Shown one piece after another: positions 1 to 5,511 of a DNA stretch of 6,839 bases. The DNA comes from Weeksellaceae bacterium (GTDB taxonomy: Bacteria > Bacteroidota > Bacteroidia > Flavobacteriales > Weeksellaceae): NCBI GenBank assembly GCA_022701475.1, contig JAKOOI010000425.1:1-6839 (forward strand). Reading direction: 5' to 3'. A model generated the notes under the pieces. That model was not told where the DNA came from. It was given only the letters and a program-made list of their open reading frames with translations, and made no database searches. The position numbers and the translations under genes are program-made. Every line of letters begins with the position of its first letter. Position 1 is the first letter of the stretch.

Positions 1-12
1 TTTTCAGACATG

Positions 13-39
13 AAAAAACCCGGACGAATGGTCCGGGTT
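13..39 (-). terminator. Rho-independent terminator / attenuator hairpin
   Basis: On the minus strand, AACCCGGAC (39-31), a 5-base loop CATTC (30-26) and GTCCGGGTT (25-17) form a perfect 9-bp GC-rich stem. A T-run covers 18-13. On the plus strand the hairpin is not followed by T, so it acts on leftward transcription only. It lies 36 bases after the stop of the small frame at 75-158. Its 5' arm can instead pair with 88-97, which makes it a conditional terminator (attenuator) rather than a plain gene end. An ATG at 11-9 follows at once (first codons Met-Ser-Glu) and could start the regulated gene, but too little of it lies in the window to say. Confidence 0.88.
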
Positions 40-105
40 CTGAATTATTTAGATTAACTTTTACTGAAATAAGTTTACAGAAGCTTTCCCGAACCATAGG
101 CCGGG
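28..105 (-). promoter_or_regulatory. Mutually exclusive RNA hairpins of a transcription attenuator
   Basis: Four segments on the minus strand fit the 1:2 / 2:3 / 3:4 scheme of ribosome-mediated attenuators. Segment 1 is CCCGGCC (105-99), segment 2 is ATGGTTCGGG (97-88), segment 3 is CCCGGACCAT (37-28) and segment 4 is GTCCGGG (25-19). Segments 1 and 2 form a small hairpin with a 3-base loop, one G-U pair and one bulge. Segments 2 and 3 pair over 10 bp with a single G-U, giving an antiterminator. Segments 3 and 4 are the terminator. A ribosome waiting at Tyr codons 16-18 (113-105) would cover segment 1 and free segment 2 for antitermination. A ribosome reaching the stop codon (77-75) would cover part of segment 2 and allow termination. 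The pairings are read directly from the sequence; the regulatory role is inferred. Confidence 0.72.
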
Positions 106-158
106 TAATAATAAACGCTGAAAAAAGGCAGGCGTAAGATGTTGTTCAGTTGCTTCAT
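75..158 (-). CDS. Tyrosine-rich leader peptide of an attenuator (27 aa)
   Basis: ATG at 158-156, TAA at 77-75. The peptide begins MKQLNNILRLPFF and continues SVYYYPAYGSGKLL. Four of 27 residues are Tyr (16, 17, 18 and 21) and two are Phe (12, 13). The Tyr run comes directly before the RNA segment that forms the first attenuator hairpin, and the stop codon lies between the antiterminator segment and the terminator. This is where a leader peptide's control codons and stop are expected. A perfect TAnnTTTG box ends six bases upstream of the ATG, so the transcript may start at or within a base or two of the start codon. The likely role is to report tyrosyl-tRNA charging to a downstream gene outside the window, for example for aromatic amino acid synthesis, tyrosyl-tRNA synthetase or uptake. 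Alternatives are a free small peptide or a structured small RNA with a chance reading frame. Confidence 0.68.
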   Translation of the reverse strand: MKQLNNILRLPFFSVYYYPAYGSGKLL

Positions 159-163
159 GCCAA

Positions 164-197
164 CAAATATAGAAAATATTTCATTGCGAAGGCTCAA
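164..197 (-). promoter_or_regulatory. Bacteroidota-type promoter for the leader transcript
   Basis: On the minus strand, TATATTTG (171-164) matches the -7 consensus TAnnTTTG exactly. A TTG (197-195) lies 23 bases upstream, at the long end of the spacing reported for flavobacterial promoters (TTG, 17-23 bases, TAnnTTTG). The -33 element overlaps the last codons of the gene ending at 181. Transcription would start near 160-157, practically at the leader peptide's ATG, and run about 145 bases to the terminator. Confidence 0.6.
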
Positions 198-696
198 TTT
201 TATTTATATATTTTAACACGGCCATCTCAAAGCTGTGGAAGATTCTGAGAAATTCTTCGCCGCCCCTTGGCTGTGCAAAATGTTGATCCTTAAACAGCAG
301 AAAGATTTTCTTCAGCTGCAGATATAAAATGATGATCCACTGTTTTGTCCGGATTTCAAAACAGCAAGCCAGCCGGTAATCCGGTGTATATCCGCATAAT
401 TCGTTGAATTCATATAATGACACATTGATTTTATGGTGTTGGTCCTGTACTTTGTTTATTCTGAACATGCATCCGCCGGGTTCTTCATGCCATGTAAATT
501 CCGTTTCATCTTTTCCTGCAGCCAGATCCAGCAGGGACTGCATCAGGTCTGAATAAGGATCATTGAATACATGGGTGATGAAATAATGAAAATGCTTTTC
601 CGCAATATGAAGATGAAAGTCGCTCCATCCGTAAGGAACAGGTGTTAAGAGTACATCAAAAACATCGGTACGTAGTATGGGATCACGGATGGTCAT
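181..696 (-). CDS. Hypothetical protein (171 aa)
   Basis: Not recognised. The reading frame is open further upstream (to 864), but that would overlap the preceding gene by 167 bases. The ATG at 696-694 sits one base after that gene's TAA (TAA-A-ATG), so I place the start there and infer translational coupling; an ATG at 705-703 is also possible. There is no signal peptide. The centre has an aromatic, acidic stretch FTWHEEPGG (about residues 67-75) followed by beta-strand-like segments. Residues 119-137 (QWIIILYLQLKKIFLLFKD) are strongly hydrophobic but contain two lysines, so a buried helix or strand is more likely than a membrane span. The C-terminal third looks helical. The protein looks soluble and cytoplasmic. 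The W..EP core recalls small alpha/beta proteins such as contact-toxin immunity proteins, but that is an impression and not an assignment. Confidence 0.75.
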   Translation of the reverse strand: MTIRDPILRTDVFDVLLTPVPYGWSDFHLHIAEKHFHYFITHVFNDPYSDLMQSLLDLAAGKDETEFTWHEEPGGCMFRINKVQDQHHKINVSLYEFNELCGYTPDYRLACCFEIRTKQWIIILYLQLKKIFLLFKDQHFAQPRGGEEFLRIFHSFEMAVLKYINKIEPSQ

Positions 697-697
697 T

Positions 698-1312
698 TTA
701 TGCATGCAGCCTGATGATAAAGCCTTTATAAAATTTCGTTTCATCATATAATTCCGAGAAGCAGCAGTAAAGATCAGACGGATATGGGTCTGCGGCTTGT
801 TTTTCCCGATACGCTTTTTCTGCAAGCGTGTAGAGGTCCTGATGTTTTGATTGCAGGAATCCAAACAGGTAGTGCTCTGCAGAGTTTGTAAGCCCGGAAA
901 GAAAAATTCCGAAAATCAGAAACGGAATAAATTGTTCTGATGAAGTTGCTGATGCCAGCCGTGTATGGGTGCGGCTTTCATATTCAGAAAGAAGATGCAG
1001 GAAGCCCTCTATCAGACCGGGCTCTGGGATTTCATAAAAAATATCCAGCCCGTGAACGAAAAGCTGGGTTTTTACTTCTTCCGGGTCAGGGCTGTGCATG
1101 GCTTCAAACCACCTGAAAATCCCTGACATCTCTTCCGGGGAGCAATCGCTTAAATTGCTTTCCTTTACTTTTTTCTTGATGAGTTCCAGACTTGTCTTAG
1201 GATCATCTTGCAGGAAGCGCAGGACCTGTTCTTCTTCACGGCAGAGCCTGTTGTACAGATTGATCTTTGCAGCAACAGGATTGGTCTTGATGAAATAGAG
1301 TTTTTCTGCCAT
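698..1312 (-). CDS. Hypothetical protein (204 aa)
   Basis: Not recognised. ATG at 1312-1310, TAA at 700-698. A promoter-like TATCTTAG box about 40 bases upstream supports this start. The protein is acidic and largely helical, with a charged N-terminal half (residues 25-60 rich in Glu, Lys and Asp) and one hydrophobic stretch, FIPFLIFGIFLSGLTN (128-143). That stretch may be a single membrane helix or a buried core helix; there is no N-terminal signal peptide. Cysteines occur at 24, 57, 183 and 184 in no recognisable metal-binding pattern. It shares an operon-like junction with the next gene (stop and start one base apart), so the two products probably act together. No catalytic motif is visible. 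A two-gene unit of unknown small proteins would fit a host-specific accessory function, but nothing in the sequence fixes it. Confidence 0.78.
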   Translation of the reverse strand: MAEKLYFIKTNPVAAKINLYNRLCREEEQVLRFLQDDPKTSLELIKKKVKESNLSDCSPEEMSGIFRWFEAMHSPDPEEVKTQLFVHGLDIFYEIPEPGLIEGFLHLLSEYESRTHTRLASATSSEQFIPFLIFGIFLSGLTNSAEHYLFGFLQSKHQDLYTLAEKAYREKQAADPYPSDLYCCFSELYDETKFYKGFIIRLHA

Positions 1313-1351
1313 ATTGTTATGCGATGCTTTGTTTTTCAGCGGATTTCACAA

Positions 1352-1379
1352 CTAAGATAGTGAAAAAAACTACACCAAA
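1352..1379 (-). promoter_or_regulatory. Putative promoter of the 698-1312 / 181-696 pair
   Basis: On the minus strand, TATCTTAG (1359-1352) differs from TAnnTTTG at one position. TTTG (1379-1376) lies 16 bases upstream, one base shorter than the usual range. The predicted start near 1347 gives a 5' untranslated region of about 35 bases that is A-rich before the ATG at 1312, as is common in Bacteroidota. Confidence 0.45.
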
Positions 1380-1383
1380 TAAT

Positions 1384-1427
1384 GGAATTGCATTATTTTG
1401 AAATACGGCAACGGAATGCAATAATCC
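1384..1427. repeat. Inverted repeat between the TPR gene and the 698-1312 gene
   Basis: ATTGCATT (1387-1394) and AATGCAAT (1415-1422) are perfect inverted repeats separated by 20 bases. The stem extends by GGA (1384-1386) with TCC (1425-1427) across a 2-base bulge. It lies 25 bases past the stop of the leftward TPR gene and just upstream of the next promoter. It has no T-run on the minus side, so it is at best a weak terminator; an operator or RNA-processing hairpin is equally possible. Confidence 0.4.
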
Positions 1428-1451
1428 GTTTCATTTTTCCTGCCTTCCGGT

Positions 1452-1835
1452 TTACTGTGCCTGCGGATCAAAATAGGCTTTGAAGGTCAACGGGTCTTGC
1501 TGACAGTCTTCAGCCGTTTCGAGATACTCATGGTATTCTTCCGGGTGCCTGCCCAGACCCACCATAACGATGGCCAGATTAACGAACAGGTTTTTATCAT
1601 CGGATCCCAGTTTCAATGCATGCTGCAGACAGGCAAATGCCTTTTCATTTTCCCCCATATCGGAATAAACGGTGCCCATGTTGATGAAGGCTGCGGTATT
1701 CTCAGGTTCTGCCGATAAAATATCATCCAGTTCCTGAATCAGCAGATCGTTGATTTCATCCCAGTGGTCTTCATTTTCCCATCGTTTGGCCTGAAGTTTT
1801 TTTACATTTTCTAATCTTGTGTCAATGGTGTTCAT
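1452..1835 (-). CDS. Tetratricopeptide-repeat protein (127 aa)
   Basis: This is a small cytoplasmic protein with at least one clear TPR motif and a second degenerate one. Residues 47-80 (TAAFINMGTVYSDMGENEKA and onward) carry the consensus positions: Gly54 as G8, Tyr57 as Y11, Ala66 as A20, Leu70 as F24 position and Ala73 as A27. Residues 81-114 continue with the same helical periodicity (LFVNLAIVMVGLGRHPEEY). The N-terminal 45 residues are charged and helical (W19, W25, E-rich), a likely capping helix pair. TPR folds bind partner proteins; no enzymatic motif is present and the partner is unknown. Start at ATG 1835-1833, 28 bases after the end of the GNAT pseudogene. No convincing promoter was found in that 28-base gap, so transcription may begin within the pseudogene remnant. 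Confidence 0.82.
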   Translation of the reverse strand: MNTIDTRLENVKKLQAKRWENEDHWDEINDLLIQELDDILSAEPENTAAFINMGTVYSDMGENEKAFACLQHALKLGSDDKNLFVNLAIVMVGLGRHPEEYHEYLETAEDCQQDPLTFKAYFDPQAQ

Positions 1836-1863
1836 ACACTGTTATTACATTTCAGACGGCAAA

Positions 1864-2408
1864 TTACTTTAAATTTTCCCAATCTTCTCTGTTAATCTGA
1901 AACAGATTCATTTTGTTTACTAAATAATCTATGTCTTTCCTGAAAGGCAATCCGTTTTTCAGTGCTGCTTTTCTGGAACTGTTATTTTCGGAAATGATGA
2001 TGATGGAAATCAACCGGCGATGGAGCTGGTTTTCAAAAGCAAAGTCCCTGCATTTTCAGGCAGCTTCCAAAGTAAGTCCTTTTCCCCGGAACTGAGGAAA
2101 GATGAAATAGGCGATTTCCAGTTCAGTCGCCTCTTCAACTTTACGTACCAGCAATCCGCATTATATGATTGTTTGATTTTATACATTTTAAATCAGTACG
2201 TTATGTTTAAATAGGTTGTGGTCATACCGGTGAAATGTCCATTCAAACTATTTTTAGCACTACTCAACAGGTATTTTAAATGTCCTATGCCCAGCATTTT
2301 AGTGGTATTCTGATCATTGAAAAGCTCTGGCCATTCTTTAAAATCGCCGGGTTCCAGCTCCCGGAAGAAAAGTCTTTCGGCTTGCTGATGGGTTAAAAGT
2401 AATTTCAT
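1864..2408 (-). pseudogene. Decayed GNAT-family N-acetyltransferase gene
   Basis: A GNAT acetyltransferase (acetyl-CoA-dependent acyl transfer, RimJ/RimL-like) is readable in two frames on the minus strand. The 5' part starts at ATG 2408-2406 and has the family's opening: MKLLLTHQQAERLFFRELEP, then FNDQNTTKMLGIGHLK. Near 2270 the frame shifts by one base. The other frame then carries FEWTFHRYDHN, CGLLVRKVEEATELEIAYF, the acetyl-CoA loop QFRGKG (Q-x-x-G-x-G), CRDFAFENQLHRRLI, SENNSSRKAALKNG and a normal end at TAA 1866-1864. Seven in-frame stops interrupt this second part: 2262-2260, 2256-2254, 2250-2248, 2190-2188, 2181-2179, 2163-2161 and 2058-2056. The first three fall where a Q-C-E-K-W-like run would be expected and could come from single-base changes. 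The conserved 3' half shows the gene was once functional. An earlier ATG at 2423 is possible. The 76-codon open piece (2193-2423) is only the N-terminal fragment. Confidence 0.88.
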
Positions 2409-2767
2409 ATTCGTTATTTTCAAAAAGAAGTAGCCTGTGATCTGTCTTGTTATAAAGGTGTTGTCGTTTTACGTCGGAATATAAGAGAAATGACTAAGCC
2501 GATTCATATCAGTTGTTTCTTTATTTGGATATCCGCTTTTTCATATTTTATAAGAAGGAAAGGTCAAAATCATTTTTTGATCTTAAGAGTAGAATTTTTA
2601 CATAAAAATATATTCCTCTAGAGCTACTTTTCATGATAAAAAGTTGGTACAGTCATAAGAAAAATGTTGAGATAGTATTTTATTGAATTAGATTTTCTGC
2701 TGTAATAGAAAATCACAGGATAATTTTATTGTTTTTAAATTCGAGAATAGAATTCTAAAATTTGTTG
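2409..2767. other. AT-rich gene-free gap
   Basis: These 359 bases lie between the GNAT pseudogene and the orphan gene ending at 2768. I see no credible coding frame on either strand. Two AT-rich hairpins are present. One is GATTTTCT (2691-2698) with AGAAAATC (2707-2714), 8 perfect pairs and an 8-base loop. The other is TTTTA-AATTC (2733-2742) with GAATT-C-TAAAA (2750-2760), one bulge, starting 8 bases past the stop of the leftward gene. Neither is followed by a T-run on the minus strand, so termination for 2768-3199 is only a weak possibility. The base composition suggests degraded or acquired DNA. Confidence 0.5.
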
Positions 2768-3199
2768 TTATCTGTACTTCATCTTAAATTCAAGTCCGTT
2801 CTCATACTCCGCGGGATTCACAAAAGTGATAATTCCGATATCGGAATCTAATTTCTGTTTTAAATCATGCAAATAAATTTCAGCTAAGGCAATAGTACCG
2901 TCAATTGTCAGGCTGAATATGGTTTTGTTATCATCTGTTATATTGACGCCGAAAGAAATTCTATCAGGGTTATCAATATTTTGATTCCAGTAAAATATCT
3001 GCTGAATACAATCCGTATTTACAAAGTAATCAATCATTTCTTTATCGCTTTCGAAACCCTTATCACCATCCATTCTATAAGTGTAATTTAAATTTAATGG
3101 TTCATGTTTCGGCAGGTATAAATGCAAAAGGCTGAATATCTTTTCGGATGACTTTCCGTCAAAATAAGCCTGGCAGACTATCTCTCTGATAAATTCCAT
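2768..3199 (-). CDS. Hypothetical protein (143 aa), AT-rich orphan
   Basis: Not recognised. ATG at 3199-3197; the frame ends at 2768. There is no signal peptide or membrane segment. The N-terminal third is helical (MEFIREIVCQAYFDGKSSEK), with a short loop rich in Pro, Asn and Tyr. The C-terminal two thirds alternate hydrophobic and polar residues as in a beta sheet (ISFGVNITDDNKTIFSLTIDG, about residues 81-101), followed by a helix ALAEIYLHDLKQKL. The overall alpha/beta layout and acidic character resemble small soluble proteins of the immunity or orphan class, which is only an impression. Codon use is noticeably more AT-rich than in the neighbouring M3 peptidase gene. It stands alone, insulated from the upstream gene by the strong terminator at 3211-3245, so it needs its own promoter. 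Confidence 0.72.
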   Translation of the reverse strand: MEFIREIVCQAYFDGKSSEKIFSLLHLYLPKHEPLNLNYTYRMDGDKGFESDKEMIDYFVNTDCIQQIFYWNQNIDNPDRISFGVNITDDNKTIFSLTIDGTIALAEIYLHDLKQKLDSDIGIITFVNPAEYENGLEFKMKYR

Positions 3200-3203
3200 G
3201 ATT

Positions 3204-3211
3204 CAAATTTA
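3204..3211 (-). promoter_or_regulatory. Putative -7 box for the 2768-3199 gene
   Basis: TAAATTTG on the minus strand (3211-3204) matches TAnnTTTG exactly and ends five bases before the ATG at 3199, which would give an almost leaderless mRNA. No TTG is found 17-23 bases upstream, and the box abuts the T-rich tail of the preceding terminator. A chance match in AT-rich DNA is possible. Confidence 0.35.
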
Positions 3212-3245
3212 AAATAAAAAACCACTAAGTGATTCACTTAATGGT
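3211..3245 (-). terminator. Rho-independent terminator of the M3 peptidase gene
   Basis: On the minus strand, ACCATTAAGTG (3245-3235), loop AAT, and CACTTAGTGGT (3231-3221) form an 11-bp stem with one U-G pair. It is followed by TTTTTATTTT (3220-3211). It begins 10 bases after the peptidase stop codon. Confidence 0.88.
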
Positions 3246-3255
3246 TTATACTTTT

Positions 3256-5325
3256 TTATCCGAACGCCCTCTTCAGCAAGCTTTCCACTTTCGGTTCGCT
3301 TCCCCGGAAGCTTTTGTACAGCTCCATCGGGTCTTTGGTACCGCCGGAAGAAAGGAGGACTTTATACTTAGCGGCAATTTCCGGATTGAAAATCCCGTTT
3401 TCCTTGAAATACTGGAACGCGTCGGCATCCAGTACTTCTGCCCATTTGTAGGAATAATATCCTGCCGAATACCCGCCCTGGAAGATATGGGAAAAGCTCG
3501 GGCTCATCGCCGTTTCCGGATGGGCCGGATATAATTGTGCAGCTTTCGTGTATTCATCCTCAAACTCCTTCACGCTTTTGCTCTCTAACTCTCCAACTTT
3601 TGTATGGTAATTCATGTCCAGCAGCCCGAAGCCGATCTGCCTCAATGTCTGGTAGCCTTCCATGAAGTTTTTTGACTGGGCGATTTTTTCAATCTTTTCA
3701 TCAGGTAGAACTTCCCCGGTGGTATAATGTCTGGCAAACGTTTTCAGGAATTCCGGTTCGTAACAGAAGTTTTCCAGGAACTGCGACGGCAATTCCACAA
3801 AATCCCATTTCACGGAAGTTCCGGAAAGGGTAGGATATTGTGTATCGGCCAGCATTCCATGGAGCGCATGCCCGAATTCATGGAACAGGGTGGTCACTTC
3901 CTGGAAAGTAAGTAAGCTTGGCGTGTCTTTGGTCGGTTTGCTGAAGTTGCAGACAATGGAGATGTGCGGACGGGAATTTTCACCGTCTTTCTGATACTGG
4001 CTTTTATAGCTCGTCATCCAGGCGCCGGCCCTTTTGCCTTTTCGCGGGAAATAATCTACGTACAGAAGGGCTTTAAAGGCTCCTGGCTCCTGGCTTTTAG
4101 CTTCTGGCTGATTTTCGTTGGATAAATGGTTTTCTCCTTCCCAAACCTCATATACTTTTACCTCCTCGTGGTATTTCGGAATGTCGTCTCTTTCTTTAAA
4201 ATTTAATCCGAATAAGGTATGGGCTAAACCAAACACAGCATCCTGAACCTGATTCAGCGGAAAGTAAGGTTTCAGTTCTTCGTCATTCAAATCATATTTG
4301 GCTTTACGGAGTTTTTCAGCATAAAAAGCATGGTCGTACGCCTGCATTTCATCAATCCCGTCTGCTTTTGCCAATGCCTTGAGCTCCTCGATTTCTCTGG
4401 CTGCATAAGGTTGTGCTTTGGTTAAAAGTTCATTCAGGAAATCAATTACTTTTGCCGGGGATTTTGCCATTCTCTCTTCCAGAACATAGTCTGCATAGTT
4501 TTTATAACCCAGCAGTTCTGCCTTCTGCTGTTTTAAGGAAAGCAGTTCTTTAATTAAATTCTGATTGTCGAACTCACCGCCGTCAAAAGATTTTTTACCG
4601 TTGGCCAATGCCACTTCCTTTCTCAGCTCCCGGTTTTCCGCATAGGTCATAAAAGGGATATAGCTCGGATACTGGAGCGTTACCACCAAGCCTTCCAGGT
4701 TTCTTTCTTTTGCTTCTTCGGCATATTGCTCCAGAATGGCGTCAGGAATGCCTGCAAGATCTTCTTTATTTGTGATGTGTTTGAAATAATGATTGGTCGA
4801 AGCAAGAACATTCTGTCCGAACTGAAGCGACTTTAAAGATAAATCCATATTGATTTTCTTTAATTTTTCTTTGTCTTCTTCATTCAGCAGCGCACCGCTT
4901 CTTACAAAACCTTTATAGGTCTCGTCCAACAGCATCTGCTGTTCTCCGTTCAGGTTGTATTTTTCTTTTTCGTCATGTACTTTTTTAATTTTATTGAATA
5001 AAGCCTCATTCTGGGAAATTTTTGAAGAATATTCAGTAAGGATCGGAGAAACTTCCTGCGCGATCTGCTGCAGTTCATCACTGGTCTCGGCAGAATTCAG
5101 GTTGAAAAAGATGTTGGAAGCGCGGTCCAGCTGCTCTCCCGAATAAGCCAGTGCTTCGATCACATTCTCAAATGCCGGTTCCTCAGGATTGTTTACAATG
5201 GCTTCGACTTCTTCTTCCGATTTCCGGATCAGCTCTCTGAAAGCCGGCAGGTAATCTTCATTTTTGACGGAAGTAAAGGGAGCTGCCTGATATGGAGTAG
5301 TGAAAGTTTCGGTTAATGTATTCAT
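3256..5325 (-). CDS. M3-family zinc oligopeptidase (Dcp-like), 689 aa
   Basis: This is a cytoplasmic zinc metallopeptidase of family M3 (thimet oligopeptidase / peptidyl-dipeptidase Dcp group), which trims short peptides during protein turnover and nutrient use. The zinc motif HEFGH is at residues 482-486 (His482 and His486 as ligands, Glu483 catalytic), and the third ligand is Glu511 in WDFVELPSQF. The substrate-side Tyr-rich loop YSAGYYSY is at 619-626, and PRKGKRAGAW precedes the catalytic part at about 427-436. The N-terminal helical half covers about 1-220. There is no signal peptide. The length matches E. coli Dcp (about 680 aa), and all key residues are present. Start at ATG 5325-5323 because the frame and the family length agree. 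A short Gln/Glu/Pro-rich insert at 406-416 is encoded by a 7-bp-period repeat. It is transcribed alone, divergently from the SRPBCC gene, and ends at a strong terminator. Dipeptidyl versus endopeptidase activity cannot be decided from sequence. Confidence 0.96.
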   Translation of the reverse strand: MNTLTETFTTPYQAAPFTSVKNEDYLPAFRELIRKSEEEVEAIVNNPEEPAFENVIEALAYSGEQLDRASNIFFNLNSAETSDELQQIAQEVSPILTEYSSKISQNEALFNKIKKVHDEKEKYNLNGEQQMLLDETYKGFVRSGALLNEEDKEKLKKINMDLSLKSLQFGQNVLASTNHYFKHITNKEDLAGIPDAILEQYAEEAKERNLEGLVVTLQYPSYIPFMTYAENRELRKEVALANGKKSFDGGEFDNQNLIKELLSLKQQKAELLGYKNYADYVLEERMAKSPAKVIDFLNELLTKAQPYAAREIEELKALAKADGIDEMQAYDHAFYAEKLRKAKYDLNDEELKPYFPLNQVQDAVFGLAHTLFGLNFKERDDIPKYHEEVKVYEVWEGENHLSNENQPEAKSQEPGAFKALLYVDYFPRKGKRAGAWMTSYKSQYQKDGENSRPHISIVCNFSKPTKDTPSLLTFQEVTTLFHEFGHALHGMLADTQYPTLSGTSVKWDFVELPSQFLENFCYEPEFLKTFARHYTTGEVLPDEKIEKIAQSKNFMEGYQTLRQIGFGLLDMNYHTKVGELESKSVKEFEDEYTKAAQLYPAHPETAMSPSFSHIFQGGYSAGYYSYKWAEVLDADAFQYFKENGIFNPEIAAKYKVLLSSGGTKDPMELYKSFRGSEPKVESLLKRAFG
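4078..4109 (-). repeat. In-frame heptamer repeat inside the M3 peptidase gene
   Basis: The sense (minus) strand reads AGCCAGA-AGCTAAA-AGCCAGG-AGCCAGG-AGCC: four 7-base units and a partial fifth. It encodes most of QPEAKSQEPGA (residues 406-416). This low-complexity loop sits just before the conserved FKALLYVDYFPRKGKRAGAW block, where M3 relatives usually have a short turn. Because 7 is not a multiple of 3, only gains or losses of three units keep the frame. Confidence 0.7.
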
Positions 5326-5346
5326 AAATTTGGTTTTAAATTCCTG

Positions 5347-5354
5347 TAAAAGTA
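5347..5354 (-). promoter_or_regulatory. Possible -7 box of the M3 peptidase gene
   Basis: TACTTTTA on the minus strand (5354-5347) differs from TAnnTTTG at the last base and lies 21 bases upstream of the ATG. No TTG at a proper distance was found. The A-rich stretch AAAACCAAATTT directly before the ATG is typical of translation start regions in this phylum. Confidence 0.3.
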
Positions 5355-5477
5355 ACGGATCACGGTGATTCCGGTGGTTGAATGCTCAAAAATAATGCCC
5401 CGGAAAAAAAGTGTGACAAAATGATCGGTTTTGATGAATCTTGTCCTATGCCAAGAAAAGATGAGCAGAAGATCAGC

Positions 5478-5485
5478 TATTTTTG
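5478..5485 (+). promoter_or_regulatory. -7 box of the SRPBCC gene
   Basis: TATTTTTG (5478-5485) matches TAnnTTTG exactly, 26 bases before the ATG at 5512. The predicted start near 5491 gives a leader of about 20 bases. A TTG at 5441 is too far upstream (34 bases) to be the -33 element, so only half of the promoter is supported. Confidence 0.45.
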
Positions 5486-5511
5486 AAAATAAAATAAAAC
5501 CTTGCTGACCT

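Noticed and set aside
13..158. Stand-alone small RNA instead of an attenuator
   Set aside because: A promoter plus terminator about 145 bases apart would also fit a small RNA. The Tyr-rich frame placed exactly against alternative hairpins makes the attenuator reading more specific, so the small RNA is kept only as a fallback.
697..864. N-terminal extension of the 181-696 gene to an ATG at 864
   Set aside because: It would overlap the upstream gene by 167 bases, and the added residues look like out-of-frame translation (basic, low order). The ATG at 696, one base after the upstream stop, is a better start.
1894..1908. Small perfect hairpin AATCTG-AAA-CAGATT
   Set aside because: It lies within the coding remnant of the GNAT pseudogene, has only six AT-leaning pairs and no T-run, so chance is sufficient.
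2020..2214. 64-codon plus-strand frame
   Set aside because: It lies antisense to the GNAT pseudogene, whose protein similarity explains this stretch.
3229..3534. 101-codon plus-strand frame across the M3 terminator and 3' end
   Set aside because: It runs through the terminator hairpin and antisense to conserved M3 residues, so it is a shadow frame.
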